A stretch of DNA of 64,000 bases, taken from Amblyornis subalaris (lineage: Eukaryota; Chordata; Aves; Passeriformes; Ptilonorhynchidae). The position numbers and the translations under genes were made by a program. Every line of letters begins with the position of its first letter. Within the stretch, counting starts at the first letter, position 1. Below the pieces are notes generated by a model that was given only the letters and a program-made list of their open reading frames with translations, had not been told where the DNA came from and did no database searches. Where the stretch lies: contig JACAXG010000063.1 in assembly GCA_018881555.1 (NCBI GenBank), positions 2,567,930 through 2,631,929 of the forward strand, written 5' to 3'. Of this stretch, positions 13,173 to 25,378 are shown in pieces.

Positions 13173-16100
13173 NGAAATTTTGTCCTTGCCGTGTGACCTT
13201 AAATAGCAAGCCCAAACATGCTCATTTGACTAATCAAAAAGTGGCTCACCAGAACACAACAAAACTGTACCAAGAAAAGCCAGAAGCAGATTTTCATCAC
13301 GCTGCCAGAAGGTTTTAACGTGATTTTTTTTTTTTACCCTGTGTATATTTGGGAGCTCAGAGTTTCAAACAAACCAATTTGTGCTNATAGTTTTCCAGAG
13401 ACCATTTTGTGGAATGCTCACATCAGGACATGTATGTACAAGTCTCACAGCCTACCGGTCTTTCCTATGGNGAAAAAGTTTGGTCTTATTAAACTTGCTG
13501 CATCTAAAAATATTTGGAGCAACTGACAATGCAGAATTTTAATCCTGTTAGATGTGCAGCATTCTCAGTGCCTGCAGTGGGAGCTGACAGCACCGGGCCC
13601 ATTTCTGAAATCAGAGTGGGTGTTTGTGTCCCCTTCAGCCCTGGTGACATTTCTATTCCCTTTCAAATACCAAATGTGAAGGCAACTATATGTGAAACTA
13701 AGTCCTGCAAGGTTTTTAGTGACCCTCTGTAAGCACTTTTAGTTGAATAACTTTCCCATAAAGATTCAAATGTTATGACAGTAGCAAACTTTGTTAATTG
13801 CATGTATAATTACTTTTCTTATTCATGCACTGTTACAATCGTCTACATTTATTTATGACCAATACAAATTATCTCACAGCTTAGTAGTTAATAACCAAAT
13901 ATTTAAATTTTGTGTAGGCTTTTTTTTAAATGTTTTTGAAAAATCATGCCTCATTCTGAAACTTAATAACTGACACTGATCTATCAACCCATCCCTAAAA
14001 GCCTAGTTATTTTGCTAATAAAAACCTATTTTTTTCACATTTCTTGCTTTTCCCCCTACACTGCCATACAATGTTTGTGCCAGCATTTTTTTCAACTGGA
14101 AAAATCACTAACAATCCTCCGAAAGAAAGAAGCAACAACTTCAGCAGAAGTTAACAAGCTAAATTCNAATTCTTAATTGAAAAGGATCTCATGATGAACA
14201 GTTAAAAGATTCCATGGTGTCTTGTAGGGAAGAAGTGATAGCCTTAACTAAAAATGAAGCGATGTGTGTATCTGAAATCAAGCCACATTTAAAACAGACT
14301 TAAAATTCTACTGTAGCATCATTACAATAACAATGCTGATTACAAGTAAAGATTTACTCGATATGTTTGTCTAACAACATAATATAATTTATTATGTCTT
14401 TTATTAGACCAACCAATATAACTGAAAAACCAGGCATTTCTACAGGAAGGTATGAGGGACATCAGGGAGTACCTGAAAAAGAAACNGTCTTTTTCAAATA
14501 TGGCCTGGTCCAGAAAACCCCTTCCCTACTCCATGTACTGAGTGGAATGGGATAACACGTTTATCCAAGATATTGATATGGTTCNCTTGCTTGCTGACAT
14601 GTTTATTGCNGAATATGATAGTCAAAGCCCTTTGATGTTAACTGTACAAAACCAATAATTAAAATCTGTTACGTTCAATTACCTCTAATAAAAAAACATT
14701 ACTCCTAAATCAAGCTACCTGGACAGAAATTTAGTTAACACACATAAGAACTTCAAGTAGTTTTGTATAGAGGACAAATCTATACCATGGGATTCAAGAT
14801 GTCAAATAAACCATCACAAAGAACAGACCAGATATACACAGTTCCAAATATCCTTGATGAGAGGGGTCATTCTCAATTATAGCTNGTGTCATTTCATTAT
14901 CCTATCAGCTTATAAATACTGCATGAGAAACTGAACAATAAGAAATTTATGTACTTGAATTACGGTAGGATGTATTTGCATATTGGGGTGAGATAGAGGG
15001 TGTTACTTCTCATGACTCTGTATCAAACAGTCANAAGAAAATCCTCAATAGCATGATCTGAATGGGACACAGCTTACAAGGAATTAGATGCNTTCCTGAT
15101 CCAAAGTTCTCCTAATCAAAAATCAGTAAAACATATTATTCTTTACTATACTAAAATGAATACCTGAATATTAAAAATGAATACACCACTCTTCATTTGC
15201 AGCAAAGCAATCATATGCAAAACCAAACAATTGGTGCTTAAACATCTTAGATTGGTATAATCTTCTTTTTGTGAGGGGATACACAGTTCTGGTTCAATTC
15301 AACAGCACCATATTTAATTTCTCCAACAATATTTTACAAAATATCATGGCAACAAGTGAAGCTTTAAAACACAGGTGAACAAGTGTACTAGCTAGTGTGT
15401 AAGTTAGAGATATTTTTAGAAATATGAATTATATATTCACCCAATGCTGAAAGCAAGTGNTATAAATTCATTTCCTATTTTCCAACTCTCAGAGTGTTTT
15501 TAATTATGTATCTACTATACTGCATACTGGTATTTATCTGAAAAGGTTGATGAAAATAACACCTTAATGGATGGTTCCATCTTTCTGAGCTTCTTCATCA
15601 CACAGNTTGCTAATTGAAGCTATTTTACCTGAAAAATNACTTCAGAAGTAGGAAAGTTACGTGCTAAAGGTTCTGCCATGCTACAAACTGCATATACACA
15701 GGAAATATTNTATTTACCCTAAGCATTTGCTGTACCCTTTTTTACTTATATTTTTCTTTTCTATGATCGGTATAACAAACCAGAACTTAAGCATACTTCT
15801 AGTTGTTATCTATAGCNTAAGTTTTCACACATCCATTTACCTGTATGGCCACCCTGAGTGAGGATTTCACTGGCAGTCCTCAAGACCACAGAGATGGGAA
15901 CACAGGCTGAGCTCAGAGGGATGCACAGGAGAAAGTCACAGTCTTTTCCNAAGCAAACAACTACCCTGTCCTGTTTTCCAGTGTATGACAACTTGATATT
16001 TTCTTGCTACATTTCAATAATAAATAATCTATACTGTTTATGGTTTGTGACATATGGTTTTGAAAAACCTCCACCACACCTGCACGAGCACCTATGCACA

Positions 16101-17599
16101 CACAGACAGAAGACACGTATTTTCTGCTAAAAACTACACAGTCAAAAACATTTGGGTAACCACTGGCAAGTGTTAAAGCTCTGAGGGGCTCTCCCACCAG
16201 CGTTCTACTGCATTGCTCCTCCATCTTCAGAGCAGGGGTGAGGTTCCAGCAGAGTTTGGATGGGGCTGATCCATCTGTCTCAGTTCACACCCGGAGCNTT
16301 CTCCTCTGATACAGGCAGGGCTGGGGACCCAGGGGTGGGATCCACGTCCACTCCCCAGGTGGCATACATAAGCAATTCCAAAAATCTTTTTCCCTCTCTA
16401 TTAACAGTGGTATGCAATGGTGGCATAACACAATGGAGATTTACCTGCTGCTTGTACAGCAGTTTCCTCATACAAAGTTNTTGTTGCAACACATAAGAAG
16501 TTCCCACATAGGCATGCAGGTATTTTATTTACACGTGAGTGCACCACAGAGTCCTTGTGCACTCATGCCCTTGCACTAGAGCTGTCAGCAGCTACTTTGT
16601 CACCACCCTCTCTGAGATACTCAGGTAGGAACTCAGGGTGAGGGCTGAGTTGAGGGGCAGGGGACAAAGTTGTGAAGTCCTTTACAAAGTAATGGCAGTT
16701 TCTCCTCTTTTCCAACATGCAGCAACTAAGTATTCCTGTCTCCTTAGTATTATCTAGATAATAAACAGTCTATACTGTTTTCATTGTTATCTTAGTTCTC
16801 CATTATGTTATAGACACATACACAATCATAATACAGAATTTTCTGTTGAGATCTCCACCAGCTAAAAAGCATTAGAGCCATCCCAGGTTTTAAGTTATAT
16901 ATTCATCAAGTACCTCTTAACTGCAGTGTGTTGATGTCATAAAGTAAATATTTAACTAAAGTCATGATTCCTCCAAACAGTTCTCCGTATTTCACACATC
17001 AGAAGTTTCTGGTTTTCTCCAGGGAATTTCTCATCACTTCCACTAGGATTACCCAATACCCTCCATTCTACTCTTTCCTGNTTCTGTATATACAAGTCAC
17101 TGCAGCACTTAAATAAAGAATACAATCCAGGGACACTACTGGAGGCATGCAAGCACAGACACAAGTCACTGTCTGCCGCTGCATTTCCTGGGAGCAAAAC
17201 CATTCCACTCACATGTCACGAGAGTTTCTCTGGTNTGCAGCTTTTAACCAAACCCAGCCTATCCCAAAATTTTCCACATATTTAATGTTCCCAGCACGCA
17301 GTATTAAACCAATTCTCACAGCAAATGTGAAGTACTTTACTCCTTCTATCTTGTCCTTTGGAGAAGTCAAAAGAGCCACAAATCCATGTGCTCAACCTGG
17401 CCTCCGTGCCGGGCTGCTCCTCTGCACTGGGAGGGAGAGTGCAGGGAGCCCTTGGAGCAGGTGTGTGCTGGTGCAGACCAGCCTCACGCATTTCAGGAAA
17501 CCACCAACGCCACTCTCTAGCCTGTGAGGTTGAGGTTTGCCTTCAATGACAAAAGCCAACCAAACAATAAAACCCACAAACAAACCAAAAGCCCAAAAC

Positions 17600-17633
17600 A
17601 AACCAACCAACCAACCAAACAACAACAACAAAA
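17600..17633. repeat. (CCAA)n / (CAA)n compound microsatellite
   Basis: About five CCAA units followed by CAA units. It sits in a longer A/C-rich stretch (about 17555-17633), just upstream of the PRRG4 CpG island. Confidence 0.7.
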
Positions 17634-18057
17634 GATATTTTCACGTGTGTAAAACTACTGCTGGTCCTTTCCCCCCGTGATTAGCTGCGTGGCTAGGAAA
17701 GCTTGGTGCAGACAAGCCTCTGTAATAGTGGGGTAAGTGCTATATCTCTGTTAGATAAGTAGTGAACCGTGGAGCTGGAGCTCGCTGCCTCGCCCGGCTG
17801 NGAAGGCACACCCTGCCCCGGCTCCTGCTCCGCGGGCAGCCTGCCATCAGCACACCCTGCNCTTTCCTTCGGGGGAGCAAAACCCAAACCAGCTTCTGAG
17901 CGCCGCGATTAATCCAGGGCGCAAAAAGTCGGGTTTAACAGTAGAAGGCGTTCTCAGAAGGCGAAAGGACCTGCTGCCTTCGCCGCAGCGGGGCCCGGCC
18001 GGGCGCTCAGGAGACAGACAGGTGTCTGCGAACAAACCAAGGGAGAGAGCACCGGCA

Positions 18058-18093
18058 CTCCGGCTGCCCCTCCGGCTGCCCCTCCGGCGGCCC
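18058..18093. repeat. Three 12-bp tandem repeats in CpG island
   Basis: The unit CTCCGGCTGCCC is present twice exactly, followed by a third copy with one change. It lies inside the presumed PRRG4 promoter. Confidence 0.85.
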
Positions 18094-18246
18094 CAGCGCT
18101 CCCCACGACCCCTCTCACCTCGGGCTCCAGGGGCGTTTCTGCCCCCGCCCCAAGGCGGCCCCGGCCCAGCTCGGGCAGTGCGGGCGGGGGCGGCCCAGGT
18201 GCAGTCCCGTGACTGCGCCGCGCCCCTTCCAGGAAGCGCCGCCGCC

Positions 18247-18346
18247 GCACGGCCCCGGACAGGCCGCCCCAGCACCCGCTCCTCTCAGACCGCCCTGCAC
18301 GGCCCCGGAGAGGCTGCCGCAACACCCGCTCCGCTCCAGTCTCGCC
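18247..18346. repeat. Imperfect 50-bp tandem duplication in CpG island
   Basis: Two adjacent 50-base copies, each starting GCACGGCCCCGGA. They match well over about the first 40 bases and then diverge. The second copy ends seven bases before a candidate 5' splice donor at 18354. It is probably an old duplication of promoter or leader sequence. Confidence 0.75.
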
Positions 18347-19057
18347 GGGCCAGGTAGGGCAGCGCCGTGGGACGCGGGATGGGCGCTCCTTCGCCCCGCC
18401 GCGCCGGCTGCGGGCCGGGGGCGCTCCTCGGCACTTCTCCTGCTCCCCCGGAGCTGCCCGGGCCAGCGGCTCCGGCAGCGGGGCGGCAGAGCGCTGTGCC
18501 CTGGCAACCTGGAAGCGCCGGGGGATGCCCCCGGTGCCCTCAGGTGGCCACTGCACGTCCCCGCCTCGGGCGGCGATCTTGTTTTTCTCCGCGTCGGGCA
18601 ACTTCGTGAAGANTTACGGGTTTATTTCATAGCCCTGACAAAACGGGCTTTGTACCTGTCCCCGTCGGGAAGCTTTTATTACCTGCTCCGGCAGCAAAGG
18701 CGCAGCTCTGCAGTTTCAGAGCGGACGTGGGGCACCNTGTGAGGGATCTTTCCCCGGCAGTTCTTTAGCGAGCGGGGCTGCCGCTCTGTTGCGCCGGGAG
18801 AGGAGAGCGGGAGGTGGCGAGAGCGGCCCCGGTGACATGTTCGGGTGTTACACAACGAGATCTCTGCAAGAGACAGGCAGGACCAGTTCGGATCGGTGTC
18901 TTTCTTCAAGGGACCCATTAGCGTCAAGTGCGTGTAGGTGCTTGCGCTGGATGACTTCATGGACAGGATTCATTCAGGGTTCATCACTGACACTTCAGAA
19001 GATTGCACTGTCATTTTTCTTTAACTCACGTTAGTTTCTGTCTGACAGATCCCGGCC

Positions 19058-19160
19058 ATGTTTGCGTTTTGGGTAGTGCTGTGTCAACTGCATGTGGTGA
19101 TCGCATTTCCTCACTGCCCTGGGAGACTAAGTAACTTGAAGCAACCTGAATGGAAAGATG
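19058..19160 (+). CDS. PRRG4: PRRG4 coding exon 1: signal peptide and start of propeptide
   Basis: This 103-base coding part is too short to stand out as an open frame. It begins MFAFWVVLCQLHVVIAFPHC, a hydrophobic signal peptide followed by Phe-Pro-His-Cys, which matches the equivalent place in human PRRG4 as I recall it. The acceptor is TCTGACAG at 19047-19048, leaving nine untranslated bases before the ATG. The donor is GATG|GTAACT after 19160. It ends in phase 1 and supplies the G of a Val codon completed in the next exon, which is what the downstream frame requires. Confidence 0.92.
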
Positions 19161-22100
19161 GTAACTTAGTTTTAACATGACTTTTTGCTTTCCAAAATTC
19201 TGTCTAACTTCGCTCTGTTGGTTTATTTGTTGGGTGTGGGCTTTCTGGTTGGTTGGTTGATTGAGGCTTTTTGAGCTTTTAAAAATTTTATTTAAAAAAT
19301 TAAGTTGTTTTATGCTTAATTTNGGATTATTTAAATATCTTTTGCTAAAATGATTGGTAATTGACTTGGGTGTCAATATCAAGCATTTATCAGATCCAGT
19401 AATAAATTCAGATTCGGACAACTGAACTCTGTTCAGACCTCTGGGATTATTGTTGTTGATAGAAGCAGAATCCTCTAAGTAACATCAAAATTCAAAAAGN
19501 TTGAAATCTGTATTTAAACAGTATTGCTTTGGTACTATTCAAGCACATCACAGTTGTATTTGTGTATCTGAAATCACTTTGTATTTGAAAGGGTTTATTC
19601 AGTTGTTTTTTGAAATTGATCCTTTTTGTGAGTACCAGATCCCCTTACAACAACAGGAAAGATGAGCATAGTGCTGCTCTTGTAGTTCTTCACTTTGGAG
19701 GGGGAGAAGTGGAAAGGAACTGATGTAAAAACAAATAAGTTCTCAAGCAAAGAAGGACTCAAGCACAATGAAGNAAAGCCATGTGATGCTTAACATTTTA
19801 AGCATCAGGGCTTCAAAAAGGAATTTCTAACTTAGCTGTCCAGTCTTCTCAGCGGACAAGGAGTGCTGAAACCTTAAGATAGATTTCAAAAAGTCATCAC
19901 ATTGAGCAGGAGGCTCCTTCAGGGCAGTACATGGAGCAGAAAACCTGGCTAGCAGAAAAATGCTTGAGACAGATGATTTGTTAAGATCCATATTGCTCTG
20001 GGCATGAAACGTCCGGCTGCCTCTTTCCTGTGAGTTCACAGCACAGAACTCTCTCCTGACAATAGGCCCAGGCCACTCCTCCTTTAAAGGTGGAATTGGA
20101 AAGAGAAGGGCCAAACCCTTTATCCAATAATTTAGCAAGCAGGACAGTTGCCAAGGGCATGGGGTACCTGCATTGAGAGGTTCCTCCTTCAGCATTTTCT
20201 GAACATCTTTTACCAGTTACTTTACTGAGCAAATTGTGTAGTTGCATTTTTAATTAAATGCTGAGCATCCTAAAACTGCATGGACCGTTTTATCAAACCA
20301 AGAACTGCAGAACTGCATCCAGGTCCCTGACATTNAGGAGGCAATTCAAATTCATCTGCTTCATTCTTCAAATACTGTCTAAATCACCATCTTGCAAGTA
20401 AATTGGAGATATGGAGCTATGTGACAAAGTGAAAAAAGTGCAGATAAATGGATAAAAAACTTGAAAAGAGAAAAGGATCCAAGTATCCCCGGGAATTGGA
20501 AGTTCTAGGCTCCAGGCANTTTGCCTATGAATTCCATTTTAAATAAAACGCATCAGTTCTCTGAGTTAACTCAGAAGGATAGCTAATACTGCTTGCATGG
20601 TAAAGAGTGAAACACTACTGAGCAAAACTGAAGACCTCTGCTTCAGAAGACCGAAGTTACTTTTGTGATTCGCACTGAACCAAGAATATTGATTTTTTTT
20701 TTTCCATGTAATNCTTTTTCCTTTCCACTTGTGGGTTTGGGGTTGTTTTGATTTTGGTTTTGGGTTTTGGGTGGTTTTTTTTTCCAAGTCCTTTTCTCTG
20801 GCTACTCTTAGGTATAGTTTAAATATTTTAAGTTTAGATTTTCTTGCAATTACTTTGGAATAACAAANGCGTGCACACGTGTGGCTTCTTCAGTATATGC
20901 TGTAACAGTATGTAAATTATATAAATATATGCTGCAATATTCCTNAAATATACTATAATATTGAAGACATAAACAACCAATATGCAAGTTACACTGCAGT
21001 TTTCCCAGTTTTCAGAGAGCAAACTGTTATACCATTGCAAGATCTAACAGTAACTATTAGGGTGAAAATTCCTGAGCGATGTGATAATCTTGCCAAACAG
21101 GCTAACAAGAACACAAAGCTAATTTGTAGCTGAATAACTTTATACTGAATCTCATCTCCTTTTTCAGCCATCCGGCTTGGTATGTAACAATGCTGTTTNT
21201 GCATTACGCTTGCAAAAATAATCCCCTAGTCATTTTGCTCAACCAAATAGCCTGAATTTCTTGGANACAGATTAGGCTGTCACTGAAAACCAAGCCAGTA
21301 ACTTAGATTTGTTCTATCAGGATTTTTATTTTTTTTTTTAATAAGAAACTGTAGCAAGAGCAGGCTAAAACTTGACTATGGAAAATGCCTAGTGAGGAAA
21401 TACATTCCTGTATTCCAAAGCCTTCTATAATTTCACTCAGTGTTCTGGAATCTCACCTCACAACTTACTCTANGAGGCCTCATGGAGTGCAAAAGAAAAG
21501 AATAATTAAATGTCTTCAGAAATGCCTGTTGTCAGTAAAATTCATATCATGGACAAACTTAAATAAACTTGGCTATACAGCACCTTTACACAAAATTTGA
21601 TGCCATGATTGTGAAAAGACAACAANTGTAGAATGAATAGGAGTCTGCTGACATGATTTAAAAACCCAATTCTGTAAATAAAATTTGGTACTCACAGATA
21701 CCAGAATATTGATAAATGTATATTGAGGATTCTATAGAAGNAAGAGTTTTGGTTTTTTCCTTCCCCCACCATGGCCTTCTTCCTTCAGTAGGTTAGGGTC
21801 TTGCTCAGTTTGGATCTGACTGAATTTCTGCTTTATGTGACTACTACTTTGTTCTTAAGAGCTCCAGTAAAAACTGATGCCCACATCCCAGAAGAAAACT
21901 TGACCAGCAGCTCTCATGACAATCAAGTTCTCTTGGCCAGTGTAATGAATAGCTGAGATGGTTTATGAGAAAGGAAAANATGTTTATTTTATGTTACACA
22001 GTTAGAAAAGATAGCAGTGAAGAAGACATTTTAGGAGGAGACCTTGATGTTTCTTTTTCTNGGATGTAGCTGAGAGATGCTAGGGNAATAAATTATCTCA

Positions 22101-25100
22101 ATGTGNNNTTTNNGNNNNTNANCNNTNNTTNNAANNNNCNNNNTTNNNCNTNCNAANNTNNTTTNAANNNANNTNNNTTTTTTTTTTTAATTAGTGTTCA
22201 CATCTGAAAAGGAGGCCAATTTATTCATTGGACGACATCTTCTGAACAACAGATTTGATTTTGAAGCATTCACAGCTGATAACCTGGAAAGAGAGTGCTA
22301 TGAAGAACTGTGCAATTATGAAGAAGCAAGAGAAATTTTTGAAGAGCCTGATAAAACGGTAGCAGTTCAAAATGAATCTAGTATACTGAGGGAGGTTATT
22401 GACTAAATTATGACTGTACACAAATACTGCAGCCCCTCTAACACAACACTTACAGAAGAGTACTTATTTTACTCTAAAAGTAGATACNCCAATTAGATGA
22501 GGTTCTTGCTTTAGATACTCAGGTGAATGCACTTGAATATGTACTATTGTCTTTNAGACTTTAGATATGGGCTCTAATTCTGTAAACAAATAGAAACGAA
22601 GCTTCAGAAGTCCCACTTGTGGCTATTTGTATATGTTTTCAGACTTCTGGGGTTTTTTAGTAACTTCTTGGCATCNAGTTTAAATGTGTTGCACATGCTT
22701 TCTGTATTAATTGGCTGATTGCATCCTTGTGTCATGCCAAAGACATGTAAGAGACTAGGGTGGAGCAAATCTGCAGTTCAGCTATTGCTGAGTATTCCTA
22801 TAACATCATATTCTAACTCCCTACTTATAGTAGCCGGGAAGAAACCTGGTATTAAAAAAAAAACCCCACACTTAAGAAACCTTTCAGCCCAATCGAGGAA
22901 TGTGAGGATTGTCTGAAGACTGGTCATTGCCACATGCAGCAAGAATCTCTTTGTGATTCTAGGTGTGCTCTGCACTAAGCTGCAGAAAGAGCAAGGAATA
23001 CACTCCTGTTCTGAAGGTGGAAATGTTAGTTTGCCATTGCTAAAATTTTCCTAAGAAAAAGGTGAAATTGTTAAATTGGAATATTAATGGAGTTTTTTGC
23101 AATGCATTATATCTAAATACATTTAATGCCTGATGGTCATACAACATAAGTTTTTCTCTTAGATGAATCTCATTATTTTTGCTATCTTATATGAATTCAA
23201 ATACCGTTCATGCAAATGTTGGATTCTTAAGAACTTAATTTTGCCTCATATATAATCTTTTGTAGGGATTTAAAAACTTTAATTGTAAGCATTTTTGGTG
23301 TCAGAATATATCCTAACTTCTACTGTAATCAGGCAGAAATATGAGGTAACACTGGACAGTTAAATACACTTTTCTCTTTTACCAACTGGCATTTTCTTTT
23401 TTGTGAAATTTTAGTGCAAACTTGTATAAGAAAAACATCACGGGATGAGCAAATACAAATCCTTCAGCAGAAGTTAGTTCTGTTTATGCCATTGTTAAAT
23501 CTTGCCCAAGGTACCATACTAAAAAAAAGTCAATAGGTTCGTCAATTATGTATCTCATATAAATCTGATTCTTTTTGGGTTTTATAGATGGATTTTTGGA
23601 AAAGCTATTCAACTAAAGGCCCTAAAATAAAAATAGGTAAGTCATCTTCTTATGTTTTTCCTACATTGTAATATTTTCTGGTTGTTATAACAGTCCATTC
23701 TTAACNGACCATGCATTCAGTTAAGGGAATCAGAAATGATCTTTTTACTGAAGATCACTGTGACCTGTACCAGTATATTTGATTATCTGATACAATAAAA
23801 CTGAAACATCTTAGAGTGGGATCCATTATAGGTCTGTAGGTGAAAACAATAAAATTTTCTTGACCATTTCTTTATTACACAATTGGTAAACTTTGCAGTA
23901 ATTCTGTGGCTGCTTTCTGTGGTTTTGTTTTGTTTGTTCTCCCCCCCATTTCTTTAATCTAACAGTCTGGTTTAGGCTCAGAGTAGTCTGATGCCAGATG
24001 TTTCATAAAAAATGGTCAGTATGACTTGAGGCAAGATCTACAGCCTGATCAAGGTCACGATACGTGAAGGAATATTTGGAAAGCGTTAGAAGACAGANAT
24101 CTCTACAGTTTTATACAGGAAAGGGGGTATCCACTCATTTTTGCTTTAAGCTGACTGTGAACACACTCTTGAGTTGTGTTGCACAGATTTACAGCTTCTC
24201 ACAGCAAGCTAGACATTTGTGGAAGGAGCAGCCTTAAACTAGTATTTTACAGTGTAAACTGCATACTGNGTAGATGGAAAGAACACATAATGAAAATCAC
24301 CAATGTTTTATCTGCAGGTGATGAGACACTACAAAAGATTAACGTCACAGGACTGCTCATCAGCCTGGTTGCTGCTGGAGTTCTGTTGGTTATAATTGCA
24401 CTGACTATTTTCTACTGCTGCAAAAGTAGATGCAAATCAAGGCAACCACCGGGGTAAGGAATTTNACTGCTTAAGGAAACCCGAACACACACCAAAACAA
24501 ACTCTTGCTTAAGAGTGGAGTTTAAAAATCACTGTGGGTTGGTCTAACTGTATTCTCAGAGAATCCAACTGAACTTCTAGTTCTTACTTGCCTACAAGCA
24601 AAGTTAGGTGAGCACTAGCAGTAGTTATGCTGAAGCTATTAACACAAAAACATAAAACAACACTTGCACACCCAAACCTTTGGGTTTTCTTTGTGTGTGT
24701 GTGTATTCTTCTTTCCAAAATATATTTACTAAAATGAGGGAAGCATTTTAGTAGGTTGGGGCCTGCAACGGAAGGTCTAACATATTCTGTTGGCTCTTAA
24801 AAGTAGGCTGTATGCTCCTCATGCCACATGCTCTACCTCAGATGTGAGGTGAAGCAGTTTGGAGGAAATGCTTCTTTACCAGTTCTCTACTCCTGCTTGT
24901 TCCTTTGTCCTAAACTTGAAAGGAATATAAGAGGACTCTGTGCTTCCTCTTCGCCATAAATTTCACGTTACTGAGCTACTCTTACNGAGAGGTTTGGCTT
25001 CGGGTCTTTGTGATCACTGAAGGCATGTTTTTTTCTGTCGTGCGGTTTTTTTGGGTTGGTTTGGGTTTTGTTTATTTTATGATTAAGACTTTATATTCTT

Positions 25101-25378
25101 GCTTCCCTTTAAAACCGAAGTTGCCACTTATGCTGTTACCTTTGTTTAGGTACTTGGATTACGTAAGAAGCAGAAGACGTAACTCAGCAAACATCTTCAG
25201 AAGGCATGAAGAGTTTTCTTTAAACCCCCTTCCACCCAGAACTGACGATTCAGGACTACCCACTTACGAGCAAGCAGTTACTTCAGATGGACAACACGAC
25301 NTGCCCCCACCCCCTTATCCAGGACCCCCAAGAGATGCGCGGGTGTTTAAAAAGTCCATGTCCCTTCCTGCCCCCTAG
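19058..25378 (+). CDS. PRRG4: PRRG4, transmembrane gamma-carboxyglutamic acid protein 4 (complete, five coding exons)
   Basis: Coding exons 19058-19160, 22195-22358, 23588-23636, 24318-24453 and 25150-25378 join in frame to 681 bases, giving 226 residues plus stop, the human length. Order: signal peptide (about 1-16), propeptide with basic residues (about 17-54), Gla domain (about 55-89) with the ERECYEELC disulphide loop and clustered glutamates, one membrane span (about 117-138) followed by a Cys- and Lys/Arg-rich stop-transfer segment, and a cytoplasmic tail with LPTY (187-190) and PPPPY (203-207). A possible N-glycosylation site is Asn114. Family knowledge: a vitamin K-dependent, single-pass membrane Gla protein whose tail PY motifs bind WW-domain proteins; PRRG4 has also been linked to Robo receptor down-regulation. 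All introns are GT-AG. One codon (residue 202) holds an N. Confidence 0.96.
22106..22188. other. Scrambled N-rich block plus T11 tract before PRRG4 exon 2
   Basis: Positions 22106-22177 are mostly N with isolated called bases, followed by eleven Ts and then AATTAG, the acceptor of the Gla exon. Unlike an assembly gap, called bases are interspersed with Ns. This looks like two sequences overlaid out of register next to a homopolymer. Confidence 0.8.
22195..22358 (+). CDS. PRRG4: PRRG4 coding exon 2: propeptide end and Gla domain
   Basis: Encodes residues 35-89: end of the propeptide (FTSEKEANLFIGRHLLNNR) and the Gla domain with the NLERECYEELCNYEEAREIF signature. The pattern of conserved Glu pairs and CxxxxC is what gamma-glutamyl carboxylase substrates carry. 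The acceptor is a T-rich tract ending AATTAG at 22194. The donor is ACG|GTAGCA after 22358 (phase 0). Beyond the donor the frame continues only 15 codons to a stop in the intron. Confidence 0.96.
23588..23636 (+). CDS. PRRG4: PRRG4 coding exon 3: short linker exon
   Basis: A 49-base exon encoding MDFWKSYSTKGPKIKI, the linker between the Gla domain and the membrane span. Human PRRG4 has a similar FW...YS.KGP segment here, as I recall it. The acceptor is TTTTATAG at 23587 and the donor is ATAG|GTAAGT after 23636, a near-perfect consensus. The ATG at its start is internal and not a translation start. Confidence 0.93.
24318..24453 (+). CDS. PRRG4: PRRG4 coding exon 4: membrane span
   Basis: Encodes a short extracellular piece with an Asn-Val-Thr glycosylation site (residues 114-116), the hydrophobic span starting GLLISLVAAGVLLVIIALTI, then a Cys- and Lys/Arg-rich cytoplasmic edge (YCCKSRCKSR), consistent with type I topology. 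The acceptor is TCTGCAG at 24317 and the donor is GG|GTAAGG after 24453, phase 2. Confidence 0.95.
24692..24704. repeat. Short (TG)n tract in PRRG4 intron
   Basis: About six TG units in the last coding intron. It is short and probably has no function. Confidence 0.6.
25150..25378 (+). CDS. PRRG4: PRRG4 coding exon 5: cytoplasmic tail and stop
   Basis: Encodes residues 152-226: an Arg-rich juxtamembrane segment, then LNPLPPRTDDSGLPTYEQAV, a PPPPYPGPP proline cluster, and the end VFKKSMSLPAP. LPTY and PPPPY are PY-type ligands for WW domains. The acceptor is TTTGTTTAG at 25149. The stop codon is TAG at 25376-25378. The N at 25302 makes residue 202 Met, Leu or Val, directly before the PPPPY motif. 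Confidence 0.95.

Larger units (their letters stand above)
4151..17839. other. Intergenic DNA upstream of PRRG4
   Basis: AT-rich DNA between the two CpG islands. No coding exon, tRNA or other RNA gene was recognised. It contains one CR1 fragment (12852-13172), an imperfect AAT/ATC microsatellite (8709-8752), a CCAA/CAA microsatellite (17600-17633), and a stub of about 20 bases near 8511 that resembles the terminal CR1 motif in minus orientation. The open frames are short and look like chance. Confidence 0.6.
17840..18760 (+). promoter_or_regulatory. PRRG4: CpG island, probable PRRG4 promoter and 5' UTR exon
   Basis: Dense CpG and GC boxes over about 0.9 kb, ending some 300 bases before the first coding exon of PRRG4. 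That exon has a splice acceptor only nine bases before its ATG, so a noncoding first exon must lie upstream, most likely here. One candidate donor is CAG|GTAGGG after 18353; another is a GTGAGG near 18740. The start site cannot be fixed by eye. Long GC-driven open frames on both strands are treated as chance. Confidence 0.75.

Noticed and set aside
17954..18742. Long open frames on both strands in the PRRG4 island (up to 215 codons)
   Set aside because: Stops are rare in GC-rich DNA; the products are low-complexity and overlap each other in several frames.
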